DNA from: Desulfoluna sp942491485
Lineage (GTDB): Bacteria; Desulfobacterota; Desulfobacteria; Desulfobacterales; Desulfolunaceae
Length of the DNA: 64,000 nucleotides
Direction: 5' to 3'
Assembly: GCA_942491485.1 (NCBI GenBank)
Contig: CALOAX010000021.1
Coordinates: 62,001 to 126,000 of the forward strand
In this document: one piece after another, positions 34,552 through 44,177 of the stretch
How positions within the stretch are numbered: the first letter of the stretch is position 1
Layout: each line of letters starts with the position of its first letter
Translations under genes and position numbers: made by a program
Notes under the pieces: model-generated
Seen by the model: the letters and a program-made list of their open reading frames with translations, nothing else
Told to the model about the DNA's origin: nothing
The model's database searches: none

Positions 34552-35258
34552 AAGTCAAAAATCTTCATGTGAAATACGGAACCGTGGAGGCCATCCACGG
34601 CATTAACCTCCACGTGGATGAGGGGGAGATCGTTACCATCCTGGGCGCCAACGGGGCGGGAAAATCCACCACACTCATGACCATCAGCGGCCTCATGAAG
34701 CCCTCGGAAGGGGAGATCTGGTTCGACGGCAAAGCCATTCACACCATGCCTGCCCACAAGGTGGTGGAAGAAAAAGTCACCCAGTCCCCGGAAGGCCGGC
34801 GTGTTTTCGGGACCCTCACCGTCCAGGAAAACTTAAACCTGGGAGCCTTCACCGCCAAAAACCCCAAGCGTGTGGAGGAGACCAGGCGGTGGATCTTTGA
34901 GCTGTTTCCCCGACTCAAAGAGAGAAAGTCCCAGCTGGCAGGGACGCTTTCCGGCGGTGAGCAGCAGATGCTCGCCATCGGCAGGGCCCTCATGAACAAC
35001 CCGAGGATCCTCCTCCTGGATGAACCGAGCCTGGGCCTTGCCCCCATCCTTGTCAAAACGATCTTCGATACCATCGCAGAGATCAACAAAAGCGGGGTCA
35101 CCGTGGTCCTGGTGGAACAAAACGCCCGGGCAGCCCTGAAACTCGCCCATCGCGGTTATGTCATGGAGGTGGGCAACATCGTCCTGGAAGACGACGCCAA
35201 CGCCCTTTTGGCCAACCCCAGTGTGCGGGAAGCGTATCTGGGAGGGGGGAACAAGTAG
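34542..35258 (+). CDS. livF: Branched-chain amino acid ABC transporter ATP-binding protein LivF
   Basis: A 238-residue ABC ATPase starting with GTG inside the end of livG. Walker A GANGAGKST is near residue 36, the signature LSGGEQQMLAIGRAL near 137 and Walker B ILLLDEPSLGLAP near 157. The ending LANPSVREAYLGG is typical of LivF. Last gene of the operon; a repeat box starts 18 bases after its stop codon and a terminator follows at 35469. Confidence 0.95.
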   Translation: MLLEVKNLHVKYGTVEAIHGINLHVDEGEIVTILGANGAGKSTTLMTISGLMKPSEGEIWFDGKAIHTMPAHKVVEEKVTQSPEGRRVFGTLTVQENLNLGAFTAKNPKRVEETRRWIFELFPRLKERKSQLAGTLSGGEQQMLAIGRALMNNPRILLLDEPSLGLAPILVKTIFDTIAEINKSGVTVVLVEQNARAALKLAHRGYVMEVGNIVLEDDANALLANPSVREAYLGGGNK

Positions 35259-35276
35259 GTTTAAAACAAAAGAGTA

Positions 35277-35421
35277 GCCTCCGGCGGCCCTGCCGGGGGC
35301 CAACCTTTTGAAAAGTTTGATAAACAGGCTTTTACGTTTGGAACCCAGTAAAAGCGCACCTGCAACCTGCGTTCAAGGTATTGTGCCTAATGTGGCTTCG
35401 CCACCCTTGCCGCCGGAGGCT
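35277..35421. repeat. Repeat island after livF
   Basis: 35277-35335 forward module B (GGCCCTGCCGGGGGCC, then CTTTTGAAAAG), 35347-35421 reverse module D ending CACCCTTGCCGCCGGAGGC. The D part is nearly identical to those at 32620-32671 and 46995-47044. Confidence 0.85.
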
Positions 35422-35461
35422 GGATTTAGATCGACTTAGTCTGTGTGCGTACCTTAAAATA

Positions 35462-35497
35462 TAAAAAAACCGGCCAAGGCGGCCGGTTTTTTTTTGT
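35462..35497. terminator. Bidirectional rho-independent terminator between livF and merR
   Basis: Stem ACCGGCC (35469-35475) with GGCCGGT (35481-35487), preceded by A7 and followed by T9, so it can act on both convergent transcripts. Confidence 0.85.
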
Positions 35498-35511
35498 TTT
35501 CACATCCCTGT

Positions 35512-36312
35512 TCAGATCAGGGGCACCTGAATCTCCGTCAGGTAATTTTCCGGATTGCCCTCCAAAAGCGGCCCGGGCCCCTTGTGGACAACCTGACGGG
35601 TGGGAAGGGCTCCCTTGCGACCCGATGCCTGAAGCCAGTCAAACAGTTTAAGGAAGCTCTCCCCTAGGGTGTCAAAGGGCCCCCGGTGCAGGAGGGTCGC
35701 AAACTCGCCCCCCTCCAGGGTACGGCAGCCCCACTCACTCTCCACAGGCCGCCCTACGGGAATACACGCCTCGATGTCTGCATCCAGCTCTTTGTATTCG
35801 TCATTGTAGCAAAGGTTCATGGGAACCCCTGTGATCTCATGGCCCGCAGCACGGCAGATGCTGCCCATGACGTCACCAATTTCACCCCAGGCCCCGGTCC
35901 AACGGTGGGAGACCACCAGCAGGGGTGCCACACGTTTAATCTCTACCTCGCAGCCCATCTCTTTCATCTTTGTCACCTCTTCCTCGCGGTTGATCATGCG
36001 GTCAATGGCAAAAGAGATGCCCTGGAGTCTTGTTATCTCAGCCCTGAGGCTCTCCTGTTTGGTCGCAAGAAACCCCACCAGGTCCGACTCATCAACACAA
36101 TGCACCATCACGTGACGAATCTCCGCAAGGGAGCAGTCCATGGCCCTCAAGGCGACAATCACTCGCGCCCTCGCCGCATCGCCCCGGTTATAATACCGGT
36201 AGCCGCTCTTCTCATCCACAAAGCCGGGTTCAAGAATCCCTCTCTCATGGTAGAGCCTCAGCGCCTTAACGGTGAGACCTGTGATCCGTGAAAATGTGCC
36301 GATGTTGTACAT
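35512..36312 (-). CDS. MerR family regulator with GyrI-like effector-binding domain
   Basis: A 266-residue activator. The N-terminal MerR winged helix is clear (IGTFSRITGLTVKALRLYHERG, then SGYRYYN) and a dimerising coiled coil follows to about residue 115. The C-terminal half (PLLVVSHRWTGAWGEIG ... EWGCRTLEGGEFATLLHRGPFDTL) is a GyrI-like domain that binds small hydrophobic ligands, as in BmrR. It probably turns on an efflux or stress gene when its ligand is present; the target is not adjacent. No metal-binding Cys pattern of MerR itself is seen. Confidence 0.87.
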   Translation of the reverse strand: MYNIGTFSRITGLTVKALRLYHERGILEPGFVDEKSGYRYYNRGDAARARVIVALRAMDCSLAEIRHVMVHCVDESDLVGFLATKQESLRAEITRLQGISFAIDRMINREEEVTKMKEMGCEVEIKRVAPLLVVSHRWTGAWGEIGDVMGSICRAAGHEITGVPMNLCYNDEYKELDADIEACIPVGRPVESEWGCRTLEGGEFATLLHRGPFDTLGESFLKLFDWLQASGRKGALPTRQVVHKGPGPLLEGNPENYLTEIQVPLI

Positions 36313-36411
36313 ACTCCGCCTTCTCTTTTGCCGTTCAATGTTTCAATTGATGACCACCCTGGAGTCCGCCCCTGGGGGAGAGTCAAAGAAAAAATGGAAC
36401 TATTCAGCGAT

Positions 36412-36655
36412 GCCTCCGGCGGGTCGCTTTTTGAAAAAAGCTCCGCAAAAATTTTCCGGTTGCATCCCCTTTTGCCGATTTTGGCAAACCTGAATGGGTA
36501 GTACTGGTGTTGTTGCATCATAGGGGGTTGGACTGAAGGAAAAAGGGAGGAGGGCAACCAGGACATCCTTGATGCCATGTCGCACCGAAATCGTGTGCAA
36601 GAGAGGGGTTCGCAAAACACAGAACAGCGGAATCCATGCGATGAGCTCCAAAGGG
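36412..36655. repeat. Module C repeat upstream of merR
   Basis: 36412-36497: box GCCTCCGGCGGG, GCTTTTTGAAAAAAGC palindrome, CCGCAAAAATTTTCCGGTTGC, then a palindrome with arms GGTTTGCCAAAA-like (TTTTGCCGATTTTGGCAAA). It has the same order as the modules at 10622 and 63712 but different arms in the last palindrome. A short GTGCCGGAGGCA remnant at about 36650 faces the next gene. Confidence 0.75.
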
Positions 36656-36668
36656 TGCCGGAGGCAAC

Positions 36669-38075
36669 TCAATCTGAAGGAAAGGTCCCCGACTCTTTGT
36701 TGTAGAAATCTTCGGCCTCGACCTCCTCCTCTTCATCGAAGAGGTAGGGGTAGCGATCTTTCATGCACTCGTTGCAGATGCCGTGGCTGAAGCGTGCTTT
36801 GGTGTGGGACTCGATGTAACTTTCCAGCTTTTCCCAGTAACCGGTGTCGTTTCTTATCTTGAGGCAGCTGGAGCAGATGGGGAGAAGCCCGTTGAGTTCC
36901 CGGACCTCGTCCAGGGCCTTTGTCAGCTCGGTGATCAGCTCTTCACGCTCTGCTTCCCCCTTGATGCGACGTGAAATCTCAGCTCGCATCCGCCTGTTGT
37001 AAAAGCCCAGGCTAATTGCGCCCCCCATGGCGAGAAGCAAAGCCATCCCGCCCGCCTTGACCCCCCAATGGTTCCAGAGAAATTGAGCCGGGGGGCCATT
37101 CGTATGGATAAAGCCCCTGAGGTCATACCCGGGCTCCGCCAGTCCGATGCGCACAAAGGTATCGGCGATGTGCTCCCAGCGCCCCTCGTTCATGTGCCCT
37201 AACTCCACCAGCTTGGGGAGAATCAAGCGCCTCATCTCTTCAAGTTCGAAGGCAAGTTGCTCCCGGGGGTGGCTGTATGGGCCCGTACTGTACCGCTCAA
37301 GAACCAGCTCAATGATCTCTTCGGGGTGTTCAAACACATACCGCCAACCCTTCAGGGAAGCGCGAACAAACCGACGCACCCGATCCGGATGATTTTCCAC
37401 CTCCGCTTCCGAGGTAAAAAGGGTAATGCCGTAAAAATCGATACCATAATGGATGGGACGGATCACCCGGTAAGGGACCTTCTTCTGAAGCAGAACATAG
37501 GGCTGGCTGGTGACGTATGCAGAGATGGCATCCACACGGTCTTCCATAAAGGATTCAAGGGTAAAGGTACTGGGGATCCGGGTAAACTGACCTTCCCCAA
37601 GCCCCTCGGCCTGGATCATGGCCCAAATTTCGGCATCATTGCCCTTCTCCCCCATCTCAATACGGCGCCCGGCAAAATCCTGTGGGGAGAAAATACCGGT
37701 TCCTTCCCGGGTAAGAACCACCGCGGCGGAGTGCTGAAAAATTGGCGCAAGGGCCACAACCGGTTCTCCTTTCAGGCGACAGAGAAGCAACTCGGAGCCC
37801 GCCACACCGTAGGTGGCTTTTCCTGACACAACCGTCCTTACAGGTGCCTGCTCCTGCGGCCCGCCCTCTAAAAGGGCGACATCAAGCCCCTCCTCTTCAT
37901 AGAACCCCTTTTCAAGGGCCGCATAAAACCCTGCAAACTCAATCTCATGGGTCCAATGCAACTGAAGAGAAACCGACTCCAGGGCCCCTGCGGAAAGCGG
38001 CCCCATAAGGACGCACAGCGTCCCCAGAAGCAGGATATGCCCACACCGAACAATATCTTTCAATAAATCAGGCAT
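36669..38075 (-). CDS. NMT1-type substrate-binding protein with TM and C-terminal four-Cys domain (paralogue)
   Basis: A 468-residue paralogue of the protein at 15150-16541 with the same order: signal sequence (residues 1-33), NMT1/SsuA binding domain (LQLHWTHEIEFAGFYAALEKG), membrane helix near 340-360, basic coiled coil, and a C-terminal region with LLPICSSCLKIRNDTGYW (near 393) and GICNECMKD (near 435). An acidic tail follows. The ATG at 38075 has GGAG 5 bases upstream; the longer frame to 38183 is not supported. Likely a membrane sensor for a small ligand, with unknown output. No neighbouring kinase or transporter. Confidence 0.8.
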   Translation of the reverse strand: MPDLLKDIVRCGHILLLGTLCVLMGPLSAGALESVSLQLHWTHEIEFAGFYAALEKGFYEEEGLDVALLEGGPQEQAPVRTVVSGKATYGVAGSELLLCRLKGEPVVALAPIFQHSAAVVLTREGTGIFSPQDFAGRRIEMGEKGNDAEIWAMIQAEGLGEGQFTRIPSTFTLESFMEDRVDAISAYVTSQPYVLLQKKVPYRVIRPIHYGIDFYGITLFTSEAEVENHPDRVRRFVRASLKGWRYVFEHPEEIIELVLERYSTGPYSHPREQLAFELEEMRRLILPKLVELGHMNEGRWEHIADTFVRIGLAEPGYDLRGFIHTNGPPAQFLWNHWGVKAGGMALLLAMGGAISLGFYNRRMRAEISRRIKGEAEREELITELTKALDEVRELNGLLPICSSCLKIRNDTGYWEKLESYIESHTKARFSHGICNECMKDRYPYLFDEEEEVEAEDFYNKESGTFPSD

Positions 38076-38361
38076 TGCTCTCCAACACCGTGCGAGTTCA
38101 ACAACAACGCCGGTGCTCCCAACCGAAAAACCAAATTTCATCCCCCCTTGAGGCACATCGCAACCACCCCAAGAGCCTACCAAACCACCCCTTGTATCGG
38201 CTGTTTTGCACCTTTCCTAAACCGGCACCGCTCCTTTTTTTATGTTTTAATAAAAAAAGGGAGAGGTGATGCCGGAAAAGTAAAATGCACAGCCCAAAAT
38301 ATGAGAAAAAATTGCACTGTTTCAAAAGGAAAACGGAATAGTGACTATTCAGCTCAATATT

Positions 38362-38555
38362 GCCTCCGGCGGCCCTGCCGGGGGCCAAACTTTTGAAAAG
38401 TTTGACAAACAGGTTTTGAGGTTGATTTCGATTCATTCGCAGGTATTGATTTACCGACTGTATTCGACCTAACGAGCAAAAGGGGGTGCAACCGGAAAGT
38501 TTTTGCGGAGCTTTTTTCAAAAAGCGACCCGCCGGAGGCATAGCTGAATAGTTAC
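38362..38555. repeat. Modules B and C between the NMT1 gene and ridA
   Basis: 38362-38415 forward module B and 38484-38555 reverse module C (CCGGAAAGTTTTTGCGGAGC, GCTTTTTTCAAAAAGC, box CCGCCGGAGGC, then TAGCTGAATAGTTA). The tail TAGCTGAATAGTT recurs after many reverse boxes, and its complement precedes many forward ones. Confidence 0.85.
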
Positions 38556-38636
38556 ACGGAATAAAAAAAGGGGGGGATGAAGATCTGAACCGTCCGCACA
38601 TCGGGTGCCCTGGCGGGTAAAACATCATGAAAAAGA

Positions 38637-38667
38637 AAAGGCCGAATGGCAAAACCATCCGGCCTTT
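38637..38667 (-). terminator. Terminator of ridA
   Basis: Stem AAAGGCCGGATGG/CCATTCGGCCTTT on the minus strand (one G-T pair), loop TTTTG, followed by TCTTTTTC. It lies 12 bases past the ridA stop codon. Confidence 0.75.
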
Positions 38668-38678
38668 GCCTTGTATCT

Positions 38679-39026
38679 TTACACGGCCGCAACGATGGAG
38701 ATCTCCACCAGGAGCTCTTCGCGGGCCATGGAGGCCTGAACGCACGCGCGGGCAGGCGCCATTCCGGGAGTGACCCAGTTGTCCCAGACGGCGTTCATGT
38801 CGGCAAAATCTTTCATGTCCTTGATGTAGATGGTGGCTGAGAGGATCTTGTCCTTGTGGGAGCCCACGCTTTCAAGAAGCTCTTCCACCTTTTCAAGGGT
38901 GGTAGCAGTCTGCTCGGTGATACCCTTGGTGGCATCTTTGCCAACCTGGCCGCAAAGGTAGACGGTGTTGTTGTAAACCACAGCTCGGCTCATGCGGGCC
39001 TTTGTTTCGAATCGTTGGATTTCCAT
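38679..39026 (-). CDS. RidA family protein (YjgF/YER057c/UK114)
   Basis: A 115-residue RidA-like protein. VYLCGQVGKDATKGITEQT and the catalytic segment PARACVQASM (with the conserved Arg) are visible; trimeric enamine/imine deaminases of this family remove reactive 2-aminoacrylate. The substitution pattern around residue 17-30 suggests one of the Rid2-3 type groups, so exact activity is uncertain. The gene has its own terminator and stands alone. Confidence 0.85.
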   Translation of the reverse strand: MEIQRFETKARMSRAVVYNNTVYLCGQVGKDATKGITEQTATTLEKVEELLESVGSHKDKILSATIYIKDMKDFADMNAVWDNWVTPGMAPARACVQASMAREELLVEISIVAAV

Positions 39027-39417
39027 TGTGTTCTCCTTTTAACCGCCACCTTCATTTTTTTAGGTCTGCGGTGGTTGTTCAATAAATAGCTCGGTGCTGT
39101 AGCGCTTCCCTCTTCGGAAGACGCAGCCCAAGGCAAAACGCCGGTGCAAAACGTTTAGCATGTCGACATTTGCAAAAATCACACCCCGAGCAGCACCCAT
39201 GTTCTGAATTTGAATGACTATACCCAAACGCCACTTGCCGGATCAAGTCTCTTTTCCATCGCCCGGGAACCATTTCCCATCCAACGCTTGCGACCCCTGC
39301 AAATCGTGCTTATCGTTAAAAAAACAAATTTCAGGGACAATACCCATGGCACCATGGGCAAGAGAGGCTCGCCCTGAACCCACAGATCAACCGTCTTACC
39401 GAAGGGGAAGTAACATC
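39027..39417. other. Intergenic region upstream of ridA and the small membrane protein
   Basis: About 390 bases between divergent genes. A small hairpin (GCGCTTCC/GGAAGACGC, about 39100-39124) is visible. No recognised repeat module and no credible gene. Confidence 0.35.
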
Positions 39418-39723
39418 ATGAACAAATGGAAGTTCGGATTTGGAGCAGGGCTGATTCTCGTCATCGCCGGGTGGATCGCATGGACCTTTATGATTCCCAG
39501 CGAAGATATCAAAAAAAGCGTGAAAGACCTCCAGGCAGATGCAGTCGGCCTTGAGCGGGTCATCACCCACACCCTCTACGACGGCACCAAGAAGACCTGG
39601 GCAGGCCGAATCAAGATCTACCCCTTCCCCACCGAAGGTGGTGGCGGATCCGCCTTCTCCTTCATTGATGAAGACGGCAAAAAAATCATCTGTGGTCCCG
39701 GATGGCGCATCGAAGAAAAATAA
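39418..39723 (+). CDS. Small single-pass membrane protein, unknown
   Basis: A 101-residue protein with one N-terminal membrane segment (residues 8-27, FGAGLILVIAGWIAWTFMI) and a soluble periplasmic-side domain of about 70 residues with a Gly-rich turn (EGGGGSAFSF). The start has GAAGGGGAAG close upstream. I do not recognise the family. The next gene begins 130 bases later on the same strand. Confidence 0.6.
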   Translation: MNKWKFGFGAGLILVIAGWIAWTFMIPSEDIKKSVKDLQADAVGLERVITHTLYDGTKKTWAGRIKIYPFPTEGGGGSAFSFIDEDGKKIICGPGWRIEEK

Positions 39724-39852
39724 GCAGGGGGGGCGCGAATGCTCCCACCGCTAAGGGGCCACGGCAATGTTTCCCTGGCCCCCAAAAGCGTTCTATCCCG
39801 AAAAACAGGGCACAACGTCTGCAAAACTCAACCCCACCCAAGGGAGGCGATC

Positions 39853-40326
39853 ATGCACACCCTTAAACAGAGTCAGTTCCTTCCCACCACCCTTGAAGAG
39901 GCCTGGGCGTTTATTCAGGCTCCGGCCAACCTCGACACCATCACCCCATCCTGGCTGCGTTTTGAGATCCTCTCCGAGGTGCCGGACGTCATGGACAACG
40001 GGCTCATCATTGAATACCGCATCGGGCTGCCCGTGATCGGGCGTCAGAAATGGGTCACGGAGATCAAGCACATCAAGCCCCTTTGCAGCTTCGTGGATGA
40101 ACAGCGCCTCGGCCCCTATCGGTTCTGGTACCACCATCACGCCCTCAAGGAGGTGGATGGCGGAGTTCTCATGACCGACACCGTCCACTACCGGCTCCCC
40201 TTGGGCCCGTTGGGAAATCTGGTCCACGCCCTTGTCATCCGAAACACCCTGAAGCGTATTTTCGAGCACCGACACCGCCGGTTTACTGAACTTTTTGGCC
40301 CTCCGGGCCAGAAAACGCACACATAA
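39853..40326 (+). CDS. SRPBCC (START-like) family protein
   Basis: A 157-residue ligand-binding helix-grip protein. It begins with the typical FLPTTLEEAWAFIQAPANLDTITPSW and continues with RQKWVTEIKHIKPLCSFVDEQ and a late VHYRLPLGPLGNLVHAL helix, the pattern of the coenzyme Q-binding/polyketide cyclase-like branch. The start has GGGAGG 5 bases upstream. The ligand is unknown. Confidence 0.82.
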   Translation: MHTLKQSQFLPTTLEEAWAFIQAPANLDTITPSWLRFEILSEVPDVMDNGLIIEYRIGLPVIGRQKWVTEIKHIKPLCSFVDEQRLGPYRFWYHHHALKEVDGGVLMTDTVHYRLPLGPLGNLVHALVIRNTLKRIFEHRHRRFTELFGPPGQKTHT

Positions 40327-40709
40327 AGACCTTGCCAGGGTTTCATTCCACATGGTCTGTAAGGGCAGCACCGTGCGGCACAGCATTGTATAAACGCCCG
40401 GAAACGGGGATGGTGTAACGATTCATCAACGAGGCCCTAACGCTGTCAGCAGGCGCATTGAAACGCCAACACCCCTGCCTGCCCGACAAAGGGCCACCCC
40501 CTCAACCGGCCCATGGCAACCCGACACGGCCCATCATTCCCCTTGATTTTACAGGATCTTTTGATTACTCATAATAGACCAACACCAACATCCGAGTCTT
40601 TTTCTGATGATCAATGGCAACTAGAGAAGGCAGGAAAATCGCGTGAATCAGGGGACTCGTTGGGCCGGCAGAGAAAGAGCCGGTCAAGCGCCCCATCATT
40701 GGAGGATCC
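40327..40709. other. Intergenic region without recognised features
   Basis: About 380 bases between the SRPBCC gene and the pterin dehydratase gene. The open frame at 40513-40764 has no ribosome binding site and overlaps the real gene downstream in another frame. Confidence 0.35.
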
Positions 40710-41015
40710 ATGGAACCAAATGGTTTGTCTCAAGAAGAGATCAGCATGCGCCTTGAGGAGTTGAACGACGCATGCAAATTTCCCTGGTGTGTGGAGGGAG
40801 ATTACCTGAAGAAACAGTTTGCCTTTAAGAGCTTCAATGCCGCCTTCGGGTTCATGACCCGTGTGGCCATAAAAGCCGAAAAGGTGGACCACCACCCGGA
40901 GTGGACCAACGTATACGGTCGGGTGGACGTGGCCCTCACCACCCACGATGCCGACGGACTCACCGAACAGGACTTTTCACTGGCCGCCTTTATGGACAGG
41001 ATTTCAGGACTCTAA
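40710..41015 (+). CDS. phhB: 4a-hydroxytetrahydrobiopterin dehydratase (PCD/DCoH)
   Basis: A 101-residue protein with the complete family motif: KVDHHPEWTNVYGRVDVALTTHDADGLTEQD, containing His-His-Pro and the later Thr-His. It dehydrates 4a-carbinolamine pterins to regenerate the cofactor of aromatic hydroxylases; some bacterial members act in molybdopterin or other pterin metabolism instead. No phenylalanine hydroxylase lies nearby, so the second is possible. GGAGGATCC precedes the ATG. Its 3' end overlaps that of the sensor kinase by 12 bases on the other strand. Confidence 0.9.
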   Translation: MEPNGLSQEEISMRLEELNDACKFPWCVEGDYLKKQFAFKSFNAAFGFMTRVAIKAEKVDHHPEWTNVYGRVDVALTTHDADGLTEQDFSLAAFMDRISGL

Positions 41016-43976
41016 CCCCCTGCCTTCTGCCCATGACTGCGCACCTGCACCTGGGAGGGGAAGATAGATCGAGACCGTTGTTCCCCGGCCCTGCCGGGAG
41101 TCTACGGCAAGGATGCCCCCGTGGCGTGTCACCACAGCGTGGGTGACGGCAAGCCCAAGCCCCATCCCTTTCTGGGAGCTTCTCTCCTTTGTGGTGTAGT
41201 ACGGATCCAAAATATGATGGAGGTGTTCCTCACCGATGCCTCGGCCTTCGTCCCGAACCGCCACCTCCACGAAAGGCTTGTCCGTCAGGTCCGGATGCCG
41301 CCTGCTCCCCTTTTCATGGCATGTGCAGGTGACCCACACATCCCCCTCCCCGTCATAAGCTTCCCGGGCGTTGTTGAGCACATACTCAATGGCTTTCGCC
41401 ATCTGCATGCCATCCACATTCACCACGGGCACCCCCTTCGAAATATCGAGAATCACCCTTTGCGACTCTCCTCCGGCCTTGGCCACGCAATTGCAAAGCA
41501 CGTCCTGCAAGGAGACAGAGGGTTCAACCCCCTCCCCTCGGGTGGAGAGGGTGATAAGCCGGTCCATAAGGTCCCGAGCCCGCTCCAGGGTCGCTTCCAT
41601 CGTAACCAGGTGCACCCGGGCAGGATTTTTTTCATCCAGGGAGAAGAGGGACAGTTCCACACGACCCAGCATCACGGCCAACATGTTGTTAAAGTCATGG
41701 GCAATGCCACTGGTAAGAGAACTGATCAAATCCAGCTTTCGCTGCTTCAGCAGGGACACCTGCATGGCCCGGTACTCGGTCACATCGGTGACACTGGCCC
41801 GAATCCCTACCACCGCGTTGTTTCTCACAATAGGGGTCGAGTGAAACAACCCCGTCATCTCCGTCCCATCCCCGCGAATCATCTGGTATTCGGTGGGTTC
41901 CACCTCCCCGCCATCCATGACGATCTGCATTCGCCCCATCAAACGCTGGCGGTGATCGGGGAGCAACACCTTCAGGGCGACGCCGGGCATATCAAACTCT
42001 TCAGGCCGAATCCCAAATGTCTTCAGGCCAAGAGAGTTCACATAGGTGACCCGGTACTCCACATCCACTTCACAGACAATACAGGGGAGCAGCTCCGCCA
42101 TCTCCCTGAACCGCTCTTCGCTGTCACGAATCGCCTGCTCCGAGGCTTTCCTTTCGGTGATGTCGTCCACCATCCATAGGACCCCTTTGTTGAGGTCCGG
42201 TGGGAGGCTGCTGTCCACGGCCCTGCCTGAAAGAGTGCACCACACGGATGAGCCGTCCCGACGTTTTAACTGATACTCAATATGCGTACGCTCCCCATGG
42301 ACAAGGGCCTCATAGTGAAGGGTGCCGAAGCGTTTCCATCGTTCTTCGCTGAGATGAAGCGCCTGCATGGAGAGTCCCTCCATCTCTTCCGGAGAGTCGT
42401 ACCCAAGGAGTTGAGCCAGGCGATGGTTGGCTTTCCTGAGATAACGCCCCCCCTTGAGAAGCATGATGCCCACCATGCTGTTGGAGAAAATAGTGGTCAG
42501 CTCTGTCAGGGCGGTGTGCAGCTCTTCTGCCTTCTCCTCCACCTCCCGCGTTCGGGACCGAACCATGGCCTCCAGGTAATCGGTGGTCCGTTCCTGAAAA
42601 TCACGTCCCTCCTTCAGAGACGCAATCATCTGATCAAAGGAGGCCGCAAGGTGGGCCATTTCATCACCACCTGTAAGGGACACTGTTTTGATCTCGAGGT
42701 CCCCTTCACTTACGCGTCGTGCCTGATTGGCCAACATCCGAAGCGGACGCACCAGCCGCTCCTTCAATGCATAATAAAACAACCCAAGTCCCAGGCCGGT
42801 AAAGACAATGGCACCCACCACAATTTCCCACCCCATGCGGCGGGTGGCCTGCCGGTACGTCAACAGGGTCTGTTCCAACCCCGAGAGAAGGGATTCATCC
42901 GGCACAACGACACCCAGCACCCACCCGGTGCTCGGCAGAACATGGTGGGAGATCAGGCTGGCGCTGCCGCCAACCTCAAGGCGAATATCCCCCTTGTCCA
43001 GGCTCAACAAACCGTGGGCATATCGCCTGAGCTCCGGGTAGGAAGACTCCAGAAATCCACGGGGACTCCCTTCGTCACCGTCCCCCCGCAGACCAAACTC
43101 ATCGAGTTTCTGCTCCGGAAACACAATGGGAACCCCGTTCATATCCAGCAGAAACCAAAACATACCGTCCACACCAACCATCACGCCATCTTCATGAAGG
43201 ATCTCTTCAAAGAGGCCTTCAAGGGGCATATTAATCCCTGCCACGCCCTTGAACTCCCCCCCTTGGGAAACAATGGGCGTGGATGCCGTGACCACCATCC
43301 CGCCCCCCAGGGAATCAGCGTAAATCGGTGTCCAGACGGTGGATTGTGAGGGGTTCTCCCCGGGGGCAGCCCCCGCGAACCAGGCACTCTCCCTGACAAG
43401 GGACATGGTGAGGCTTGAGAATTTTTTCTTTCCAATGGTGTTCGGGTAATACTCGATAAAACCGTCTGTGGTCACGATATAAGCGGCTGTAGCTGGAGTG
43501 GAAGCATGCCCCAGAATTTCAAGGTAGGGAAAAAGACAGGCGAGGTGCTCCTGCACAGAAGGGGTCTGAGGGATGCCCTCATCCGAAAGGCTCATCACCA
43601 CGACCGGACCATCCGAAGGGCCTGTATGGACATTGGGGGAGAGGGGTTCAAAATGAAAGGGGGTCGCGCAGACAGAAGAGTCTCGGGGTGTGTCGAAAAG
43701 GGTCTGCCCCGCCTTTTCAGCAAGCAGGGCTGAATTGTCAGCAATCCCTTCAAAAAGGTGATCAAAATAGAGGGCGCGTATATTAATCCGGTCCGCCAGG
43801 TTCACCTCCACCCTGTTGCGCAGGGTGCTCACCGTCTGTTCGGCAAAGTTGTCACCGAACTGCTGAACATGACGGGTTGTGAACAGAGCAAAAACAATCG
43901 CAAAAATCAAAAGAACAATTGAAAGCGTGACCGTCAGTTGGACACCAATGCTGGACTTGAAGCGAACCACACCCAT
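41004..43976 (-). CDS. Membrane sensor histidine kinase (Cache-HAMP-PAS-PAS-HisKA-HATPase)
   Basis: A 990-residue kinase. TM1 lies near residues 12-30, then a periplasmic double-Cache sensor, TM2 near 385-405, HAMP (RLVRPLRMLANQARRVSEGDLEI) and a coiled coil. Two PAS domains follow (about 490-615 and 620-750), then HisKA with the H-box SGIAHDFNNMLA near 770, and a HATPase_c with N (YVLNNAREAY), G1 (DEGRGIGEEHL) and G2 (GMGLGLAV) boxes. There is no receiver domain and no response regulator gene beside it, so it is an orphan kinase. The Cache domain suggests detection of a small carboxylate or amino acid outside the cell. Confidence 0.92.
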   Translation of the reverse strand: MGVVRFKSSIGVQLTVTLSIVLLIFAIVFALFTTRHVQQFGDNFAEQTVSTLRNRVEVNLADRINIRALYFDHLFEGIADNSALLAEKAGQTLFDTPRDSSVCATPFHFEPLSPNVHTGPSDGPVVVMSLSDEGIPQTPSVQEHLACLFPYLEILGHASTPATAAYIVTTDGFIEYYPNTIGKKKFSSLTMSLVRESAWFAGAAPGENPSQSTVWTPIYADSLGGGMVVTASTPIVSQGGEFKGVAGINMPLEGLFEEILHEDGVMVGVDGMFWFLLDMNGVPIVFPEQKLDEFGLRGDGDEGSPRGFLESSYPELRRYAHGLLSLDKGDIRLEVGGSASLISHHVLPSTGWVLGVVVPDESLLSGLEQTLLTYRQATRRMGWEIVVGAIVFTGLGLGLFYYALKERLVRPLRMLANQARRVSEGDLEIKTVSLTGGDEMAHLAASFDQMIASLKEGRDFQERTTDYLEAMVRSRTREVEEKAEELHTALTELTTIFSNSMVGIMLLKGGRYLRKANHRLAQLLGYDSPEEMEGLSMQALHLSEERWKRFGTLHYEALVHGERTHIEYQLKRRDGSSVWCTLSGRAVDSSLPPDLNKGVLWMVDDITERKASEQAIRDSEERFREMAELLPCIVCEVDVEYRVTYVNSLGLKTFGIRPEEFDMPGVALKVLLPDHRQRLMGRMQIVMDGGEVEPTEYQMIRGDGTEMTGLFHSTPIVRNNAVVGIRASVTDVTEYRAMQVSLLKQRKLDLISSLTSGIAHDFNNMLAVMLGRVELSLFSLDEKNPARVHLVTMEATLERARDLMDRLITLSTRGEGVEPSVSLQDVLCNCVAKAGGESQRVILDISKGVPVVNVDGMQMAKAIEYVLNNAREAYDGEGDVWVTCTCHEKGSRRHPDLTDKPFVEVAVRDEGRGIGEEHLHHILDPYYTTKERSSQKGMGLGLAVTHAVVTRHGGILAVDSRQGRGTTVSIYLPLPGAGAQSWAEGRGLES

Positions 43977-44177
43977 CCCCTAAACCAAAAAACAATAAAT
44001 CTGCAATACAGCAACAAGCTGGCGCGTCGCCTCTTCGGCACACTGTGTGCGCACCCCAAATTTCAGGAGATCGTTTTCTCGAAATCGCAGGAAAGAAATG
44101 CGAAACATGAACAAGATTAGGGCACCGCACTGGCCCCGATTTTGTTTCCGTTCCACACCGACAGCTTTGTTTCCACC

